DNA of 64,000 bases from Symbiodinium natans (taxonomy: Eukaryota > Sar > Dinophyceae > Suessiales > Symbiodiniaceae). The stretch spans positions 173,278-237,277 of the forward strand of contig CAJNDS010000077.1 in NCBI GenBank assembly GCA_905221605.1, read 5' to 3'. The notes beneath the pieces were generated by a model, which had not been told where the DNA came from, ran no database searches, and saw nothing but the letters and a program-made list of their open reading frames with translations. Shown here piece by piece: positions 22,391-34,429 of the stretch (the stretch's first letter is position 1; every line of letters begins with the position of its first letter). A program made the translations under genes and the position numbers.

Positions 22391-23311
22391 AGGGTTGAGT
22401 TACGTCTTGAGGCGCACCCCACGTCGGCCCCTGAGCCGGCCGACATCTATCTGCCCCAAATTGGATACCCGAAGCTCTGAAAACCCGAAGAAGCTGACGC
22501 CAGGTACGAAGACCCGGCAGATGTCATGGGTTCGTGGGTTTTAGACTCCAAGCTGAAACCCAAAACCCTACCTGGACATTCCGACGATACTAAAATAAGA
22601 GTTTTTTTGTGAATAACATGGTTATAGGGGACCGAGAACTGAAGATTCAGTTCGTGAACTCTTTTCTATGATTTCACTTGCAGCGGGTTTTGGGGTTCTT
22701 CTGGAGGCTTGAAATTGTGCATAGGTGCTCAAAGGTTTGTGCACGTCAGTGATGCAACGGAATGAGGGTTATACAACAGCCGACATGTCATCACTTTCAG
22801 CTTATAAGTACCCCGCTAATATACACACACCAAAGTAACAATAGACGCAGTCTTTGCCTGATCGACTTTTGTGCCTGGCGCGATGACTGCACTGACTGCA
22901 CAGTGAGATCGCCCCTCTGGCGTGCGCCCTCCAGCTCGTGCATCGGCTTTGCCAGAGCGCTGTGTCGAGCTACTCAACATATGTATACAGTTAGGAAACT
23001 TGTAGTCCTGTTCTGCCAGGCCTATAGGATGAAACTAGGCTCACTGCAGCGCATTCGCCAGCCTCGCAGGTACGTACGCACGGTGGATGCAGCTTTGCGT
23101 GGGGCTTGTCAAGGCCACTGCGCTACATTTACTTGAGGGGCGAAAGTCGCAGGAGAACTCTTCTGCTACAGTATATATGCTAGCCTTTGCAGTCATGTGT
23201 GCTACAACTTTTGCGATGTATGCAGATCATTTTGATCGAGCTTTTGTTTGTGGCCTGTGTGCGCCGCGTGTGTTGTTAGTACGTGTGGGGAGCACGTCGA
23301 TACACCTCGCA

Positions 23312-26300
23312 ATGCCGGGTTCGGTGGGCGGATCGTCTACACGTAGCGAGTCATCTTTGGGTGATGCGCTGGTGCTGTCAGAGGCTGGTGAGCTAGCCTC
23401 GCAGCTGGAGCGCCAGAGGGTTCTTCGCGAGAGGCTGCGCGAGAAGGGGCACTTCACGAGGTGGCCCTCGCTGGCTTGCACAGGAATTCCCTCTGTGAAA
23501 GCGATGGGGATGAATTCAAGACTCCTCGAGACGCTTGCAGATTGGTGGTGCCCCATGCACCGGGGACCCACTTGCCTGAGCATCGACCTATGCAGAAGAG
23601 AGGCCCCAACATTTGTAGTGGATGTGTTCTTCAAAATTGCTGACTCATGACAGACAACGTGGTAACATGAGCTGTTTCAGGTCAGGCTGCTCTACAAGGA
23701 CATCGGAGTAGACTTGGTGCCGTCCATGCTGGAGCTTGATGCTTCGGGCATGAAGCGGCTCTTCTCTCACGGAATACGCAGGATGAAGACACGGGCCTAC
23801 ACCAGCGCATCCAGCTTGCATGCTCTCGATGTGCGCGTGTGCTTTCTTAAGTTGGTGTACACGTGTCTAATCTCTACATGGATGAATATCAGGAACCTGG
23901 GCTCACGCGATTCTTCGAGATCTTGGAGGAATATTGGGTCTTTGAGAACGAACCGAGCGATGAACCTCGAATGCTGGCACTCATGGATGGTCCGGTGGAG
24001 GACGACTACCCCGCTGCAGCAGTGGATGAGCCCAGCATGCCGCTCCTGGATGCTCGCATCGCAGAATACCGGGCCAGTTGTGACATTGACTTGCCCGGGG
24101 TCTCGCTGGCGGAGGCCGGCGTGGAAGCCCCGCGTGCGGGAGAGTGCTTGCCAGAGACTTCCGAGGATGAGGCTGAGGATGGAACAGCTGATGTTGAGAT
24201 GCCCATGGCTTGCGAGAAGGGTCAGACCTCTGCTGAGGCTGAGAGAGCCCCGGAGACCGAGAAGGTCTCAGAGGCCAAGCTTGCGGAGGATGTGGAGACC
24301 CAGCCTACGGAGGCAAGGTCCCCGAAGATGATGGCCGAGCATGTGGAGACCAAGCCAGCGCAGGCAATGCCCTCGGAGAAGATAGCCGAGCATGTGGAGA
24401 CCGAGCCCGCGCAGGCAATCCCTCCGAAGAAGAAGCAGCACAAGTTTGGGCCCAGCTCGATGCCGGGTCTGCTCGAGCTGCAGTTGCTCAAGGACAAGCT
24501 GGCCACCAGGAAGGAGATGATCAGGCATAGTGTCGTGTTGGAATGTCGTATAAACGTCGTGTGTGCAGTACACACTCTACATGTTTTGTAAAGAAGCGAT
24601 GGATGTTTAGGCAGAAGCTTGCGGCGAAGCGAGCTATGGAAGCCTCGCAGGCGAGCGCGGCCTCTGGTAGAGCTCTGGCCCAGATTTGACGAGAACTTAC
24701 CTATTGAAGTTCTAATTCTAAATGACTGCTATTCCCACGCACACCCTAAACCCTATAAACCCTAAACCGCTATGAACCTTATAAACCCTAAACCCAATTA
24801 GCCCACCATCTCAGGTGCGGAGGAGACCCAGTCTTACGATGCAGAGGCGTGCTATGAGGCGGCAAGCGCTGTGCTTAGTGGTGCTTCAGGTGACGGCGCA
24901 AAGGACGGCCAGGGTAGCGACGCAGATGAGGATGCGCCCTCTCAGGACGCAAGCGCAGTGTTGAGGGACACTTCGCTTCCTGAGGGCGTGAAGGATGAGA
25001 CCCCGAAGATAGACAGTGCGCTGCCTGAGAGCGTGAATGACGAGCTCCCGGGGAATGCCGTTGCTCCACGAATGATGTTTTTTGCGGGTTTAGGGTTATA
25101 AAGGAGGGTTTAGGGTTTATAGGCTTTATAGGGTTTATAGGGTTTATATGTTTATAAGTTTAGAGTCTATAGGGTTTATAGGGTTTATATATAGGGTATA
25201 GAGGGTTTATAGGGTTTATAAGGTTTGTAAATAGGCTTATATGGTTTATATAGGTAGAGAGTTGGGAAGGGTTTTCTAGTGGTGCAAGGCACTTGTGAAG
25301 CGCAGTGATCAGCGTCGAGAGTTCGAAGCACGCAAGAAAAATGATGTGGACCAGATGGCCGCACGCAAGGGGCGGCGCAACCAGCAAGAAGATGGCAACC
25401 AGGAGTGTGCAGAAACGCCACCGCCACGTGGCCGAGGTGGGCGAGGCCGTGGCAGGGGCCGTGGCCGAGGACGCGGCCGAAAGCATGGCGGTTCGGAGAG
25501 TGACGACGGCGAGACTGTGCACTACAGCGAGCCCGAGCAGACCGAGAATGACGGGAAGGACGAGGCCAGACCCAGCAAGCCCGAGCCGATGCAGAATGAT
25601 GAGAAGAAGGCGCCCGCGCCCGAGCCAAAGGCGAAGGCGAAGGCGAAGGCGAAGGCAAAGGGGAAGGACAAGTCGGACAAGGCTAAGTCTACGGGCAAGG
25701 CTGCGTGCGAGACGAAGAAGCCAAAGGGCAAGGCCGAGGCTGAGGAGACGAAGAAGACCACGGAGCCGGCTTCCGCTGCAAAGGCACAGCCAGGAAAGGG
25801 ACAGACCAAGCGCAAGTCAGCAAATGGTCCAAACAACGAGCGCAAGCAAGAGATGGCCCCGAAGCAGAGGAAGGCTGAGCAGAAGGAGGAGGGCCATGTC
25901 GACAAGGCGCGACGGGTGTCGGAGGGAAGTGATGCTTCCTCGGAGAGGAAGACGTTTGCCGGCCGAAGACGGCCCTCATCGGACGAGGACGCGCTGGCTC
26001 GCTACATCGTGCTTCGCGACACCTTTCAGGACCTACTGGCCTCCCGCTTCACCAACCCGAGTTCCTGGGAGGCTGTGTTTTCGTGCCCGAGTGTGTGCGT
26101 GTGAGTGTGAGTGTGAGTGTGAGTGTGAGTGTGAGTGTGAGTGTGAGTGTGTGTGTGTGTGTGCGCGTATGGGTTTAGGGTTTATATAGGGCTTAGGGTT
26201 TTATATGGTTGAGGGTTGCTAGGGTTTAGGATAGGGTTTAGAGGGTTTATAAAGTTTATAGGGTTTATAGGGTTTATAAGAGGGTTAATAGGGTTTATAG

Positions 26301-26513
26301 GGTTTAGTTTAGGTCTATAGGGTTTATATAGTTTGGGGGTTTATAGGGGTTTAGGGTTTATGGGAGGGTTTCTGCTTGCAGGGCGACTGGTGGAGTTTCG
26401 CCTTCAGCCATCTTGCTGCCCGGGGCGTTGATCCAGAGTCCTACCAGGACATCGCACGCAGGCGAGCTGCGAAGTACCTCAAGCAGCACCGTAACTTGAC
26501 CGTGCTTTGGTAG
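23312..26513 (+). CDS. Multi-exon acidic/basic protein with RGG-type stretch and C-terminal helical domain
   Basis: Probable exons: 23312-~23630 (from an ATG, start uncertain), 23681-23830, 23893-24524, 24611-24666, 24815-~25078, 25289-26071 and 26382-26513 (TAG). Resolved donors are GT (23831), GC (24525), GT (24667) and GC (26072); acceptors are AG|G. Order of regions: Arg/Leu-rich helix ([16 protein letters not shown]); a segment with [18 protein letters not shown]; an acidic region with three imperfect AEHVET repeats; [12 protein letters not shown] and a charged helix; a second acidic region; an RGRGRGRG tract (RGG-like, suggests nucleic-acid contact); a long Lys/Ala/Glu tail; then [16 protein letters not shown] and [18 protein letters not shown]. 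The last two exons resemble the C-terminal region of a multi-copy Symbiodiniaceae family as I recall it. Introns carry TTTAGGG-type filler and a GT microsatellite. Function is unknown. Confidence 0.65.
26100..26166. repeat. (GTGTGA)n/(GT)n microsatellite in an intron
   Basis: GTGTGA repeats pass into pure GT just after the GC donor at 26072. The rest of this intron is decayed TTTAGGG/TTTATAGGG. Confidence 0.9.
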
Positions 26514-28468
26514 GGTTGTGCACAGTTCAGACCATCCAATCCCTAAACCCCTGAAACCCTCTTTGAGTCTGACATCGACTCTACTCAAACACTATATACC
26601 CTATAAACCCTACGATGGCACCCTTTGATTTAACTAAGCTAGGTGACCAGCTGGTGGAGGGCTGATTCCACAGCTTTATCATCCTCGAGTCGTGAACTCT
26701 GCGATAAGCGTTGGCTGATGATTCGATCTGATTAGATGCTGCAGGGTTTGGGCGTGGATGCGCACACGCGGTTTCAATTGTTGTGTGCGGGGGAAGCGCA
26801 AACTTTTGTAGCACCTCAGTTGTGGAGGTTGACATTGTGTTCCGCTGTCATGTGAACTATTTCAAGTTGCCAGTAAAAGCTGTGATTCGATGCGCGGGGC
26901 AGTGTCGGACTCTGCTGAATTTTGGTGCCAGCCTCAACCCAACATCGAAGAAGGATGCTTGATCCAAGCCGTCTGCTCTGCTTTGTGTCAAAAGGGCATT
27001 TGCAGTCACCTCGCACTGAAGTCATGTCCGTTTGGGTTGCAGCCTGTGGACGCATGTGCCTTCGCACAAATCATGCTGTCTCCAACCTGCGCGCAGGCCT
27101 TCCTGGGCTTCCTTCTGGCGCTGCACTACATGCCAGCTGGCCAGCTCTTGCTAGCACGACGTGGCTTCTTTCTGGAATGATCTACCTGGCTCGCTTACTG
27201 CGCAGCTGCGTTGCATGCCCGCTGCTAGAACTGTAGTTGGTGTTTGGTATCCTTGAACGGCGCACCTGGCTTCAGCGCATCCTCGTAACTGTGCTGTGCT
27301 CGTGCATGATTATCAAGCGCTGGGCTGTGTGCCTTGGTAGTTGGTCTGTTTTGTGTCCCAAGCGGTCTGCCTAGATGACCCCAAGCGAAATAGACCTGGT
27401 GCTGCTACGGCTGTGTGTGCTGGGTGCCCCAAAGGATGCTAAGCTGCACGCATGGGGGAGTATTTGTGGGCTACAACTTCGTTTGGATCGTCGCTCGAGT
27501 GGTCGCTTCTACCTTCCAAGATTTATAGCGGCAAGACTAGGTTTGCACTTCGAAGTGGGGCTCCTTTAGATTTGTGTTTGTCCTGTGGGACCCCTATATA
27601 CACCGTACACAACCCTAAAAACCCTAAACCCTATTCTCCTCCAGACCTCATAAACCCTTATCAGCCCTCAACTCTTCTTTGAGCCCTTTACAGACCCAGT
27701 AGCTCGGCACAAACCCTGTAGACTATCTGCTGCCTTGCGCACATTCCCTCTCAAACTTTGGCCTGTTTTAAAAGGATCCGAACGACCCTCGTGAGCCCGG
27801 GTTGAAACAGGGTGGACATGGTTCAGGGCGTGTACAGCTTATAAGGTTTAAGAGAGTTGAGGGTGTATAGGGTTCAGGGTTCAAGGTTTATAGGGATCAC
27901 AGTTCCGGGCCGATTTAGGGCTTCTAGGTCCCACACCTGTTCAAGTTCGTGGGGCTCAGGGTTCACGATTTTCGTTGCATAGGCTGTTTCGGGCGTTATA
28001 AGGTTTCGGGTTCAGGGTGTATATAGGGCCTCTATGGGCAGCGTTCCACCGTTCGACTTCATGGGTTCGGGATTCGATCTGGCTTGGACTCAGACAAGTA
28101 CTTTTTTATAAACCCTAATTAAAACTTATAAACCCTAAACTCCTATAAACCCTACAGCTACGCTGTCTTTGCACTGCCAAGCTTCACACACGTCCACCAT
28201 GAGGTGTCTCTCCTATGTAGAACCCGTACCTACATTGCACCTTAAACAGAGCCCGGTGCACTGCCTCCAATATCCGGGGCGAGCTGCTGTGAAGCGGTGT
28301 CGTGCTGCATAGTCCTGTGATCAAGCACAAATCGAACCTGTACACAACCCCTACCGCAATCAACAGTGGTAGAGTGTACTTTGTTGGGCCGGTCTTCCAC
28401 CCTCAACCAGTGAGACTAATGGATGTAGACACTTCTGAAGCAAGCAAGCCCTTAGTTTATCTGCCCAG
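26514..28468. other. Spacer, no gene assigned
   Basis: Mostly unique sequence with decayed GGGTTTATAGGG motifs at 27830-28020 and CCCTATAAACCCT at 26590-26610, 27610-27660 and 28105-28155. Short open frames at 26890-27236 and 28302-28468 have coding-like patches (SHLALKSCPFGLQPVDAC), but no splice pattern could be defended. Upstream exons of the 28469 gene probably lie here. Confidence 0.5.
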
Positions 28469-31400
28469 GATTTCATCCTACTGCTACGACTTGTATCGTG
28501 GCTCAGCTTCTTCAATCGAGGAAGCCAGTGGGATGTGCTGGATTACTTCGCCGGGGTGGGGAAGATCACGAAGTGGGCCCAAAGGTTGGGCCTGAAAAGT
28601 GCAGCATATGATATCGACTACCACACCCCGCAGCCCGGTTGTAGTAAACACAGCAGTCGGACACGGCGCTCTGGCATGGACATCAACTCTGAAGCAGGTT
28701 TCGCGCTACTAGCTCTGCACTGACCCTTCCCCAACCCGAACAGAAGAACATTGCTTAAAATGAGAAGGGAGGCGCAAGGCCACGTGCGACCCCACAAGCT
28801 ATTAATCTGTTTAAGGTTTATATATACTTAAGGGTTTGTAGGGAGTTAGACTAAGCCTTCATACGTTTATAAAGGTTCTCACCTCGGGGTTCTCTATTCG
28901 GAGGCCGGGTTCTCCAGGCCTTTTTAGGGTTCTCAATTTGGGGCTCTCTCCTCGACCTCAAGACCTTTTTAGGGTTCTCACCTCGGTGTTTTCTCCTCGG
29001 AAGCCGGGGTTCTCTCCTCAAGGCCGTTTTAGGGTTTTAATTTGGGGTTTTGCCCTCAAGGCCTTTTTAGGGCTCACCTCGGGGTTCTCTCCTCGGAGGC
29101 CGGGGTTCTCTCCTCCAGGCCTTTTTAGGGCTCACCTCGAAATTCTCTCCTCAGAGGCCGGGGTTCTCTCCTCAAGGTTTTTTTGAGGTTCTCACCTCGG
29201 GGTTTTGTCCTCGAAACCGGGGTTCTCTCCTCAAGCGGGGTTCTCTGCTCGGTGGCTGGGGTTCTCTCCTCAAGGCCTTTTGAGGGCTTATCTTGGGGTT
29301 CTCTCCTCGGAGGTTGGGGTTCTCTCCTCAAGCCTTTTTAGGGCTCACCTCGGGGTTCTCTCCTCGGAGGCCGGGGTTCTCTCCTCAGGCTTTTTTGAGG
29401 TTCTCTGGGGTTGTCTCCTCAAGGCCTTTTGAGGGCTTATCTCGGGGTTCTCTCCTCGGAGGCCGGGGTTCTCTCCTCAAGCCTGTTTAGGGCTCACCTC
29501 GGGGTTCTCTCCTCGGAGGCCGGGGTTCTCTCCTCAGGCTTTTTTGAAGTTCTCTGGGGTTCTCTCCTCAAGGCCTTTTGAGGGCTTATCTCGGGGTTCT
29601 CTCCTCGGAGGCCGGGGTTCTCTCCTCAAGCCTGTTTCGGGCTCACCTCGGGGTTCTCTCCTCGGAGGCCGGGGTTCTCTCCTCAGGCTTTTTTGAGGTT
29701 GTTGGGGTTCTCTCCTCAAGGCCTTTTGAGGGCTTATCTCGGGGTTCTCTCCTCGGAGGCCGGGGTTCTCTCCTCAAGCCTTTTTAGGGCTCACCTCGGG
29801 GTTCTCTCCTCGGAGGCAGGGTTTTTTTTCCTGAAGGCTTTTTTGAGGTTCTCTCCTCAAGGCCGTTTTAGGGCTTATCTCGGGGTTCTCTCCGAACCCA
29901 GGGTTCTCTCCTCAAGCCCTTTTTCGGGGCGGGGTTCTCTCCTCAAGGCCTTTTTCGGGCTCACCTGGGGGTTCTCTCCTCGCAGGCCGGGGTTCTCTCC
30001 TCAAGGCCTTTTGAGGGCTCACCTTGGGGTTCTCTCTCCTCAAGGGTTTATAGGGTTTATAGGGTTTAGGGTTTATAGGGTTTAGGGTTTATAGGGTTTA
30101 GGGTTTATAGGGTTTATGGTTTATAGGTTTAGGGTTTATAAGGTTTAGGGGTTTAGGGTTTAGGGTTTAGGGTTTATCGGGTTCAAGGCCTTTTTAGGGC
30201 TCACCTCGGGGTTGGTTTAGGCAAAATCCCACACCCGACCTCCGCAGCGCGTATCCGGCACGTTGGGCTGGACCACCATGCCTGCATTGGGGCCGAAACA
30301 GGTTTCGAGTTTGGGGCTTCGAGGGCGGGGGTCCAGCTTGAGATTTAGGATGGGCATGGGATGATACACATAAATATATATATATATATATATATGTTCT
30401 ATATGTATATATGTACATATATAAATATCCATATGGGATGTAGGGGCTTGTGGTTGCCAAAGGTTTGGCATCTATAGCTCGGGTGTTGTGTCTACAGAGG
30501 GTTCGTTGGCGCTGTTGATGTTGTGGGGACGGGAGGTCTAGGGATTGGCTTTTGCGGGTTTCAGGTCGAGGGCTAGGCTGGACTTCTATCAGCGCCCGTG
30601 TGCATGAAAACGTGGGGGTGCGTAGTGAACATTTTTACGCTGTTCTAGAAGCCACGACTCTGCCACACCCCGGAGTCCGGACCCTTCCACTGCCTGCCCT
30701 CGTGCCACTCGTGGCCCAGGCTGGCTTGCCTCTTATGCCTCCAAGCAAAGCTGGACGGGACTCTCATGACGCTCGGGACTGTATGCTCAACTTGGGTTGC
30801 CGTGAACGCGCATACTTCTGGTCGCAGCCTGCTTACGCCAGATGGCAACTGTGAAGTTAGGTCTGTTGCATCAGGCAACCGCATGCTCGCAAGGATTCCT
30901 CGCTTGCAGGGAGTTTCTCCGTTATAGTGGGCCCACCTGTTTTGATGATGTTAGACAAACTAAACTTTGTTGTTGACAAGGCTGCTGCGTCACAAGCTCA
31001 TACAAGGACATGCCTCTTGAAGATGTTGATATGCTGCATGAACGGCGTTTACGTGTTAGAGCAACCGATCTCGAGCGTGATGCTCTTCAGCAAAAGAATG
31101 CGGGAGACCTTGTCCCTCCTCAAGAAGCGTGGCATCAGGGTGGCTTACCACGGTTTCGAACGTCCACACACTCTCTCTCTCTCTCTCTTTCTTTCTCTCT
31201 CCTCCCTCTTTTTCTGTCTGTCTCCCTTTCTTTCTCTTTCTTGATTGGTTTCTGTTCCTCTCCGTCATTGTTTTGTTGTCTCCCTGACTCTCTTTCTCTT
31301 TCATGCGCCCTCTCGCTTTTCTCTCGCCCTGTCCCTCTCTTTCTGTCCTTCTCTCTCGCTGTACTTTTATGTTTTCCTGTCTTTGTCCCGGTCACCTTCC

Positions 31401-31564
31401 TGTCTTCTCGCGTTTCCTCCACTTGCATGTTTCTCTTTATGTCTTTCTTTCTTTATTTATTTCTTTCATTCCTTCTTTCTATCTATTTCTGTCGCTGTTT
31501 CACTCATTCTCTCGCTCTCTGATTTCCTCCTGTCCCCCTTTTTTCCTCTCTCGGTCAATATCTA

Positions 31565-31595
<31 letters not shown>

Positions 31596-32705
31596 TTCTC
31601 TCGTTCTCTCATTCTCTCTCCTCTTTCTTCTTTAATGTCTCTACTCTCTCAACTCTTTGCTTTCTATTTCTCTCTCCCTCCCTCTCTCTCTCTCTATTTC
31701 TCTCCCTGCGGCTCTCTCTCTCTGTGTCTCTGTTTCTCTGTTTCTACATGTGAGGGATGCGCGCGCGCTTGACGCATGATGCGCGCGCGCGCGCGCCCGC
31801 GCGCGCGCGCGCGCGCATCATGCGTCAAGCTTTTTAAAGAGCGGGGTTACCGGTGATTTGTGGACTTATGCGGGAACCTGGCTACAGGCATTTCTGGGAC
31901 TCACGTTTTTAACAAAGAGGGGTGTTTGCTTGAAGTTTTGGAGTGAAGTTTGATGGGCATGCGCATGATCCCGTTCTTGTATCGAGTGGGCTCGGGCGCT
32001 AGTGGTGACAAGAAGAGAATTTTTGGAACTCTATTTATTCTTCGGAATGAAGAAAGTTATTTTGGGCGTTAAGCCCCAAAAACAAACACGACATGACTTG
32101 CCGGATGAAGAGAGAAAGAGAGAAAGAGAGAAAGAGAGAAAGAGAGAAAGAGAGAAAGAGAGAAAGAGAGAAAGAAAGATAAAGGTTCATATGTGCAATT
32201 CCCTTACAAGATTGCATTTAATGGAGTCTCCGAAAGAAAGAGAGAAAGAAAGATAGTTTCCCCTCTTGTGTTCCGTGCTTTCCATGAGAAAGCACATGTG
32301 AGGGATGCGCGCGCGCTTGACGCATGATGCGCGCGCGCGCGCGCGCGCGCGCGCGCGCGCGCATCATGCGTCAAGCTTTTTAAAGAGCGGGGTTACCGGT
32401 GATTTGTGGACTTATGCGGGAACCTGGCTACAGGCATTTCTGGGACTCACGTTTTTAACAAAGAGGGGTGTTTGCTTGAAGTTTTGGAGTGAAGTTTGAT
32501 GGGCATGCGCATGATCCCGTACTTGTATCGAGTGGGCTCGGGCGCTAGTGGTGACAAGAAGAAAGCTTTTGGAACTCTATTTATTCTTCGGAATGAAGAA
32601 AGTTATTTTGGGCGTTAAACCCCAAAAACAAACACGACATGTCTCTTTGTCTCTCTGTGTCTCTGTGTCTCTGTGTCTCTGTGTCTCTGTGTCTCCGTGT
32701 CTCTG

Positions 32706-32737
<32 letters not shown>

Positions 32738-32764
32738 TCTTTCTTTCTCGCTCTTTCTTTCTCC

Positions 32765-32825
<61 letters not shown>

Positions 32826-33789
32826 TCCCTCGCTTTCTGCCCTGAGGCATACCGTGTCTGCTTCTGGATGCGAAAATATGGACACACTTCCTTGAAGAGG
32901 TCGATGTGTCTAAGCAATCAAAAGATGGTGGCAAAGCTAGACAAAGGCCGGCTTACGAAGCTTGAAAGGCGCGGAGCCAAGGGTTCCGTCAAGAGATACA
33001 GGAATCTCAAAGGCGCGCGGTGCTTTCAGGGTACACCTGCCCTAAAAGCAACTCAGAACCTCGGACCCAATCTTGGACAACTGCCTTCTCTAAACCTCGA
33101 AAACCCAAAACCCCTATATATGCAAAGGCCAATTTATACCCCTGCGTGTCCCTGAACTCCTAAACTAAGCTTTGTCACATCACAGTTCACTAAGGGCCTA
33201 CACGGACAGCTTTGCCGCCGCCTTGGTGAGCTTGTCTCCACGCATGCATCCGGTTGGCCAGTCGCCCATTGATGTCGCCTGGTCAGGCAATGGAGAGTTT
33301 TGGCAGCTTGAGGACTTTAGGTTTAGGGGTTTATAGGGTTTACGGTTTAGGGGGTATAGGGTTCAGGGTATATAGGGTTTAGGGTTTATAGTAGGGTTTA
33401 GGGTTTATAGTAGGGTTTAGGTTTTCTAGGTTATATAAGGTTTAGGGTTTGTAGGGTTTAGGGTTTATAAAGGCTTTCGGGTTTAGGGTTCATACGGTTT
33501 AGGGTTGAAAGGTTTATAGGGTTTAGGGTTATAAATGGTTCAGGTTTAGGTTCGGGTTCAGGCTCAGCTTCAGGTTTAGGTTTAGGTTTAGGCTTAGGTT
33601 TAGTAGTAGTACACATAGCGTTTATATTTATCGGGCTTGTAGGCTTCATAGGGTTGCATAGGGTTCTCCGCTCGGGAGTGGGGTGTGCATGTATGGGTTA
33701 TAGGGGTTCTATGACAGGAACTGGGTGAGGCCTCTTTCCATACAGTCCCCGAAACACCACAGCCCACTCCCGTGGGGACGGCCTTCTAA
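28469..33789 (+). CDS. Six-exon gene with methyltransferase-like motifs (multi-copy dinoflagellate family)
   Basis: Exons 28469-28716, 30720-30893, 31007-31139, 32847-33055, 33195-33312 and 33718-33789 (TAA) total 954 nt and stay in one frame. Donors are GC, GA, GT, GA and GA; all acceptors are AG|G. Exon 1 has VLDYFAGVGKITKWAQRLG, then AAYDIDYH and MDINSEAGFALL, the layout of a class I S-adenosylmethionine fold (motif I loop, then an acidic residue after the next strand). Exon 2 has TLGTVCSTWVAVN, TSGRS and SGNRML; exon 3 VYVLEQPISSV; exon 4 VCFWMRKYG and LKRS; exons 5-6 are a short tail. The order of motifs recalls DNA cytosine-5 methyltransferases, but the PC of motif IV reads VC, so catalysis is doubtful. 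Exon 1 has no start codon, so upstream exon(s) are missing. I recall similar multi-copy proteins in Symbiodiniaceae (unverified). Confidence 0.75.
28870..30040. repeat. Minisatellite GGGGTTCTCTCCTC in intron 1
   Basis: Alternating GGGGTTCTCTCCTCGGAGGC and GGGGTTCTCTCCTCAAGGCC half-units, joined by TTTTNAGGGCTCACCTC, make a ~60-bp unit with a higher-order period near 165 bp. It runs into GGGTTTATAGGG arrays at 30040-30180. It fills most of the first intron of the 28469 gene; TTTTTAGGG links suggest origin from a telomere-like motif. Confidence 0.9.
31160..31745. repeat. CT-rich microsatellite field in intron 3
   Basis: Polypyrimidine sequence (CTCT, CTTT and CTGT runs) lies within the third intron of the 28469 gene, which extends from the GT donor at 31140 to the acceptor at 32846. 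Confidence 0.9.
31746..32095. repeat. 350-bp intronic cassette with (GC)n hairpin, copy 1
   Basis: Begins ACATGTGAGGGATGCGCGCG and contains the inverted repeat CTTGACGCATGATGCGCGC ... GCGCATCATGCGTCAAG (31768-31829) around an alternating GC core. Then follows unique sequence to CAAACACGACATG. It is nearly identical to 32294-32641. No open frame is convincing. Confidence 0.9.
32294..32641. repeat. 350-bp intronic cassette with (GC)n hairpin, copy 2
   Basis: Direct repeat of 31746-32095, about 548 bases downstream and in the same orientation. Its inverted repeat spans 32315-32375 with an uninterrupted alternating GC core. A (GAGAAA)n tract lies between the copies (32107-32175) and a (TCTGTG)/(CT)n tract follows (32640-32832). 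Confidence 0.9.
33320..33620. repeat. TTTAGGG-derived array in intron 5
   Basis: Variants of GGGTTTAGGGTTTATAGGG fill the intron between exons 5 and 6 of the 28469 gene, degenerating to GGTTTAGGTTTAGG near 33540-33605. Confidence 0.85.
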
Positions 33790-34429
33790 GCAATAGAAAG
33801 ACCTGGAAGCACGAACCCACCAAAACATCTCCCAAAAAAGACCTAAAGAAGGCCCCTATCTTTTCCTTATCTATATATCAGGCCGATCATGTGTGGATCA
33901 TCAGAAGAATGGCTCTCGCTGGAGTTCTCGAGTTTCCAGGCACTTCATTCCTCAATGTGCTGCCGTGTTCGTTCCATCTGATCTTGCTCGGCGTCGGTGT
34001 TGCTGTCCACATGGGTCCATAGCTCAAGCCAGGAATGGGGTATATGTGACCCAGTCCCCGTTTTGAGCTCCCTCAGCATGAGTTCAGCTCTGGCTGCACT
34101 TGTGGGGTTCCACTTCCAAAGCTGTTTAGAGTTTTAGGGTTTTTTAGGGTTTTAGGGTTTCTAAACCTTTTCTGCCCTTTTATGCCCCCAAGACCCGAGC
34201 GGAAACCCATAAACCCTGACAAAGACCCAAGGTGCAATTGGGCTTCTGATTCAGCGAGGGTTTCAGGCTTGCCTTCTGTAGGGCTCACTCAGGGGGATGT
34301 GGCTCTATTCAAGGCCGCGGTGTGGGGTAGATGTAGGGAGATCCCGGGCCACAACTCCACCTTAAATGTTTAGAACCCTCCATAAGCTTAGAAACCTCTG
34401 TAGCCTAGGTCAGTGGCTATGGAACCACC
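33790..34429. other. Spacer, no gene seen
   Basis: Unique sequence follows the TAA at 33787-33789, with a short run of TTTTAGGGTTT at 34125-34165. No exon, RNA gene or clear regulatory element was recognised. Confidence 0.5.
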
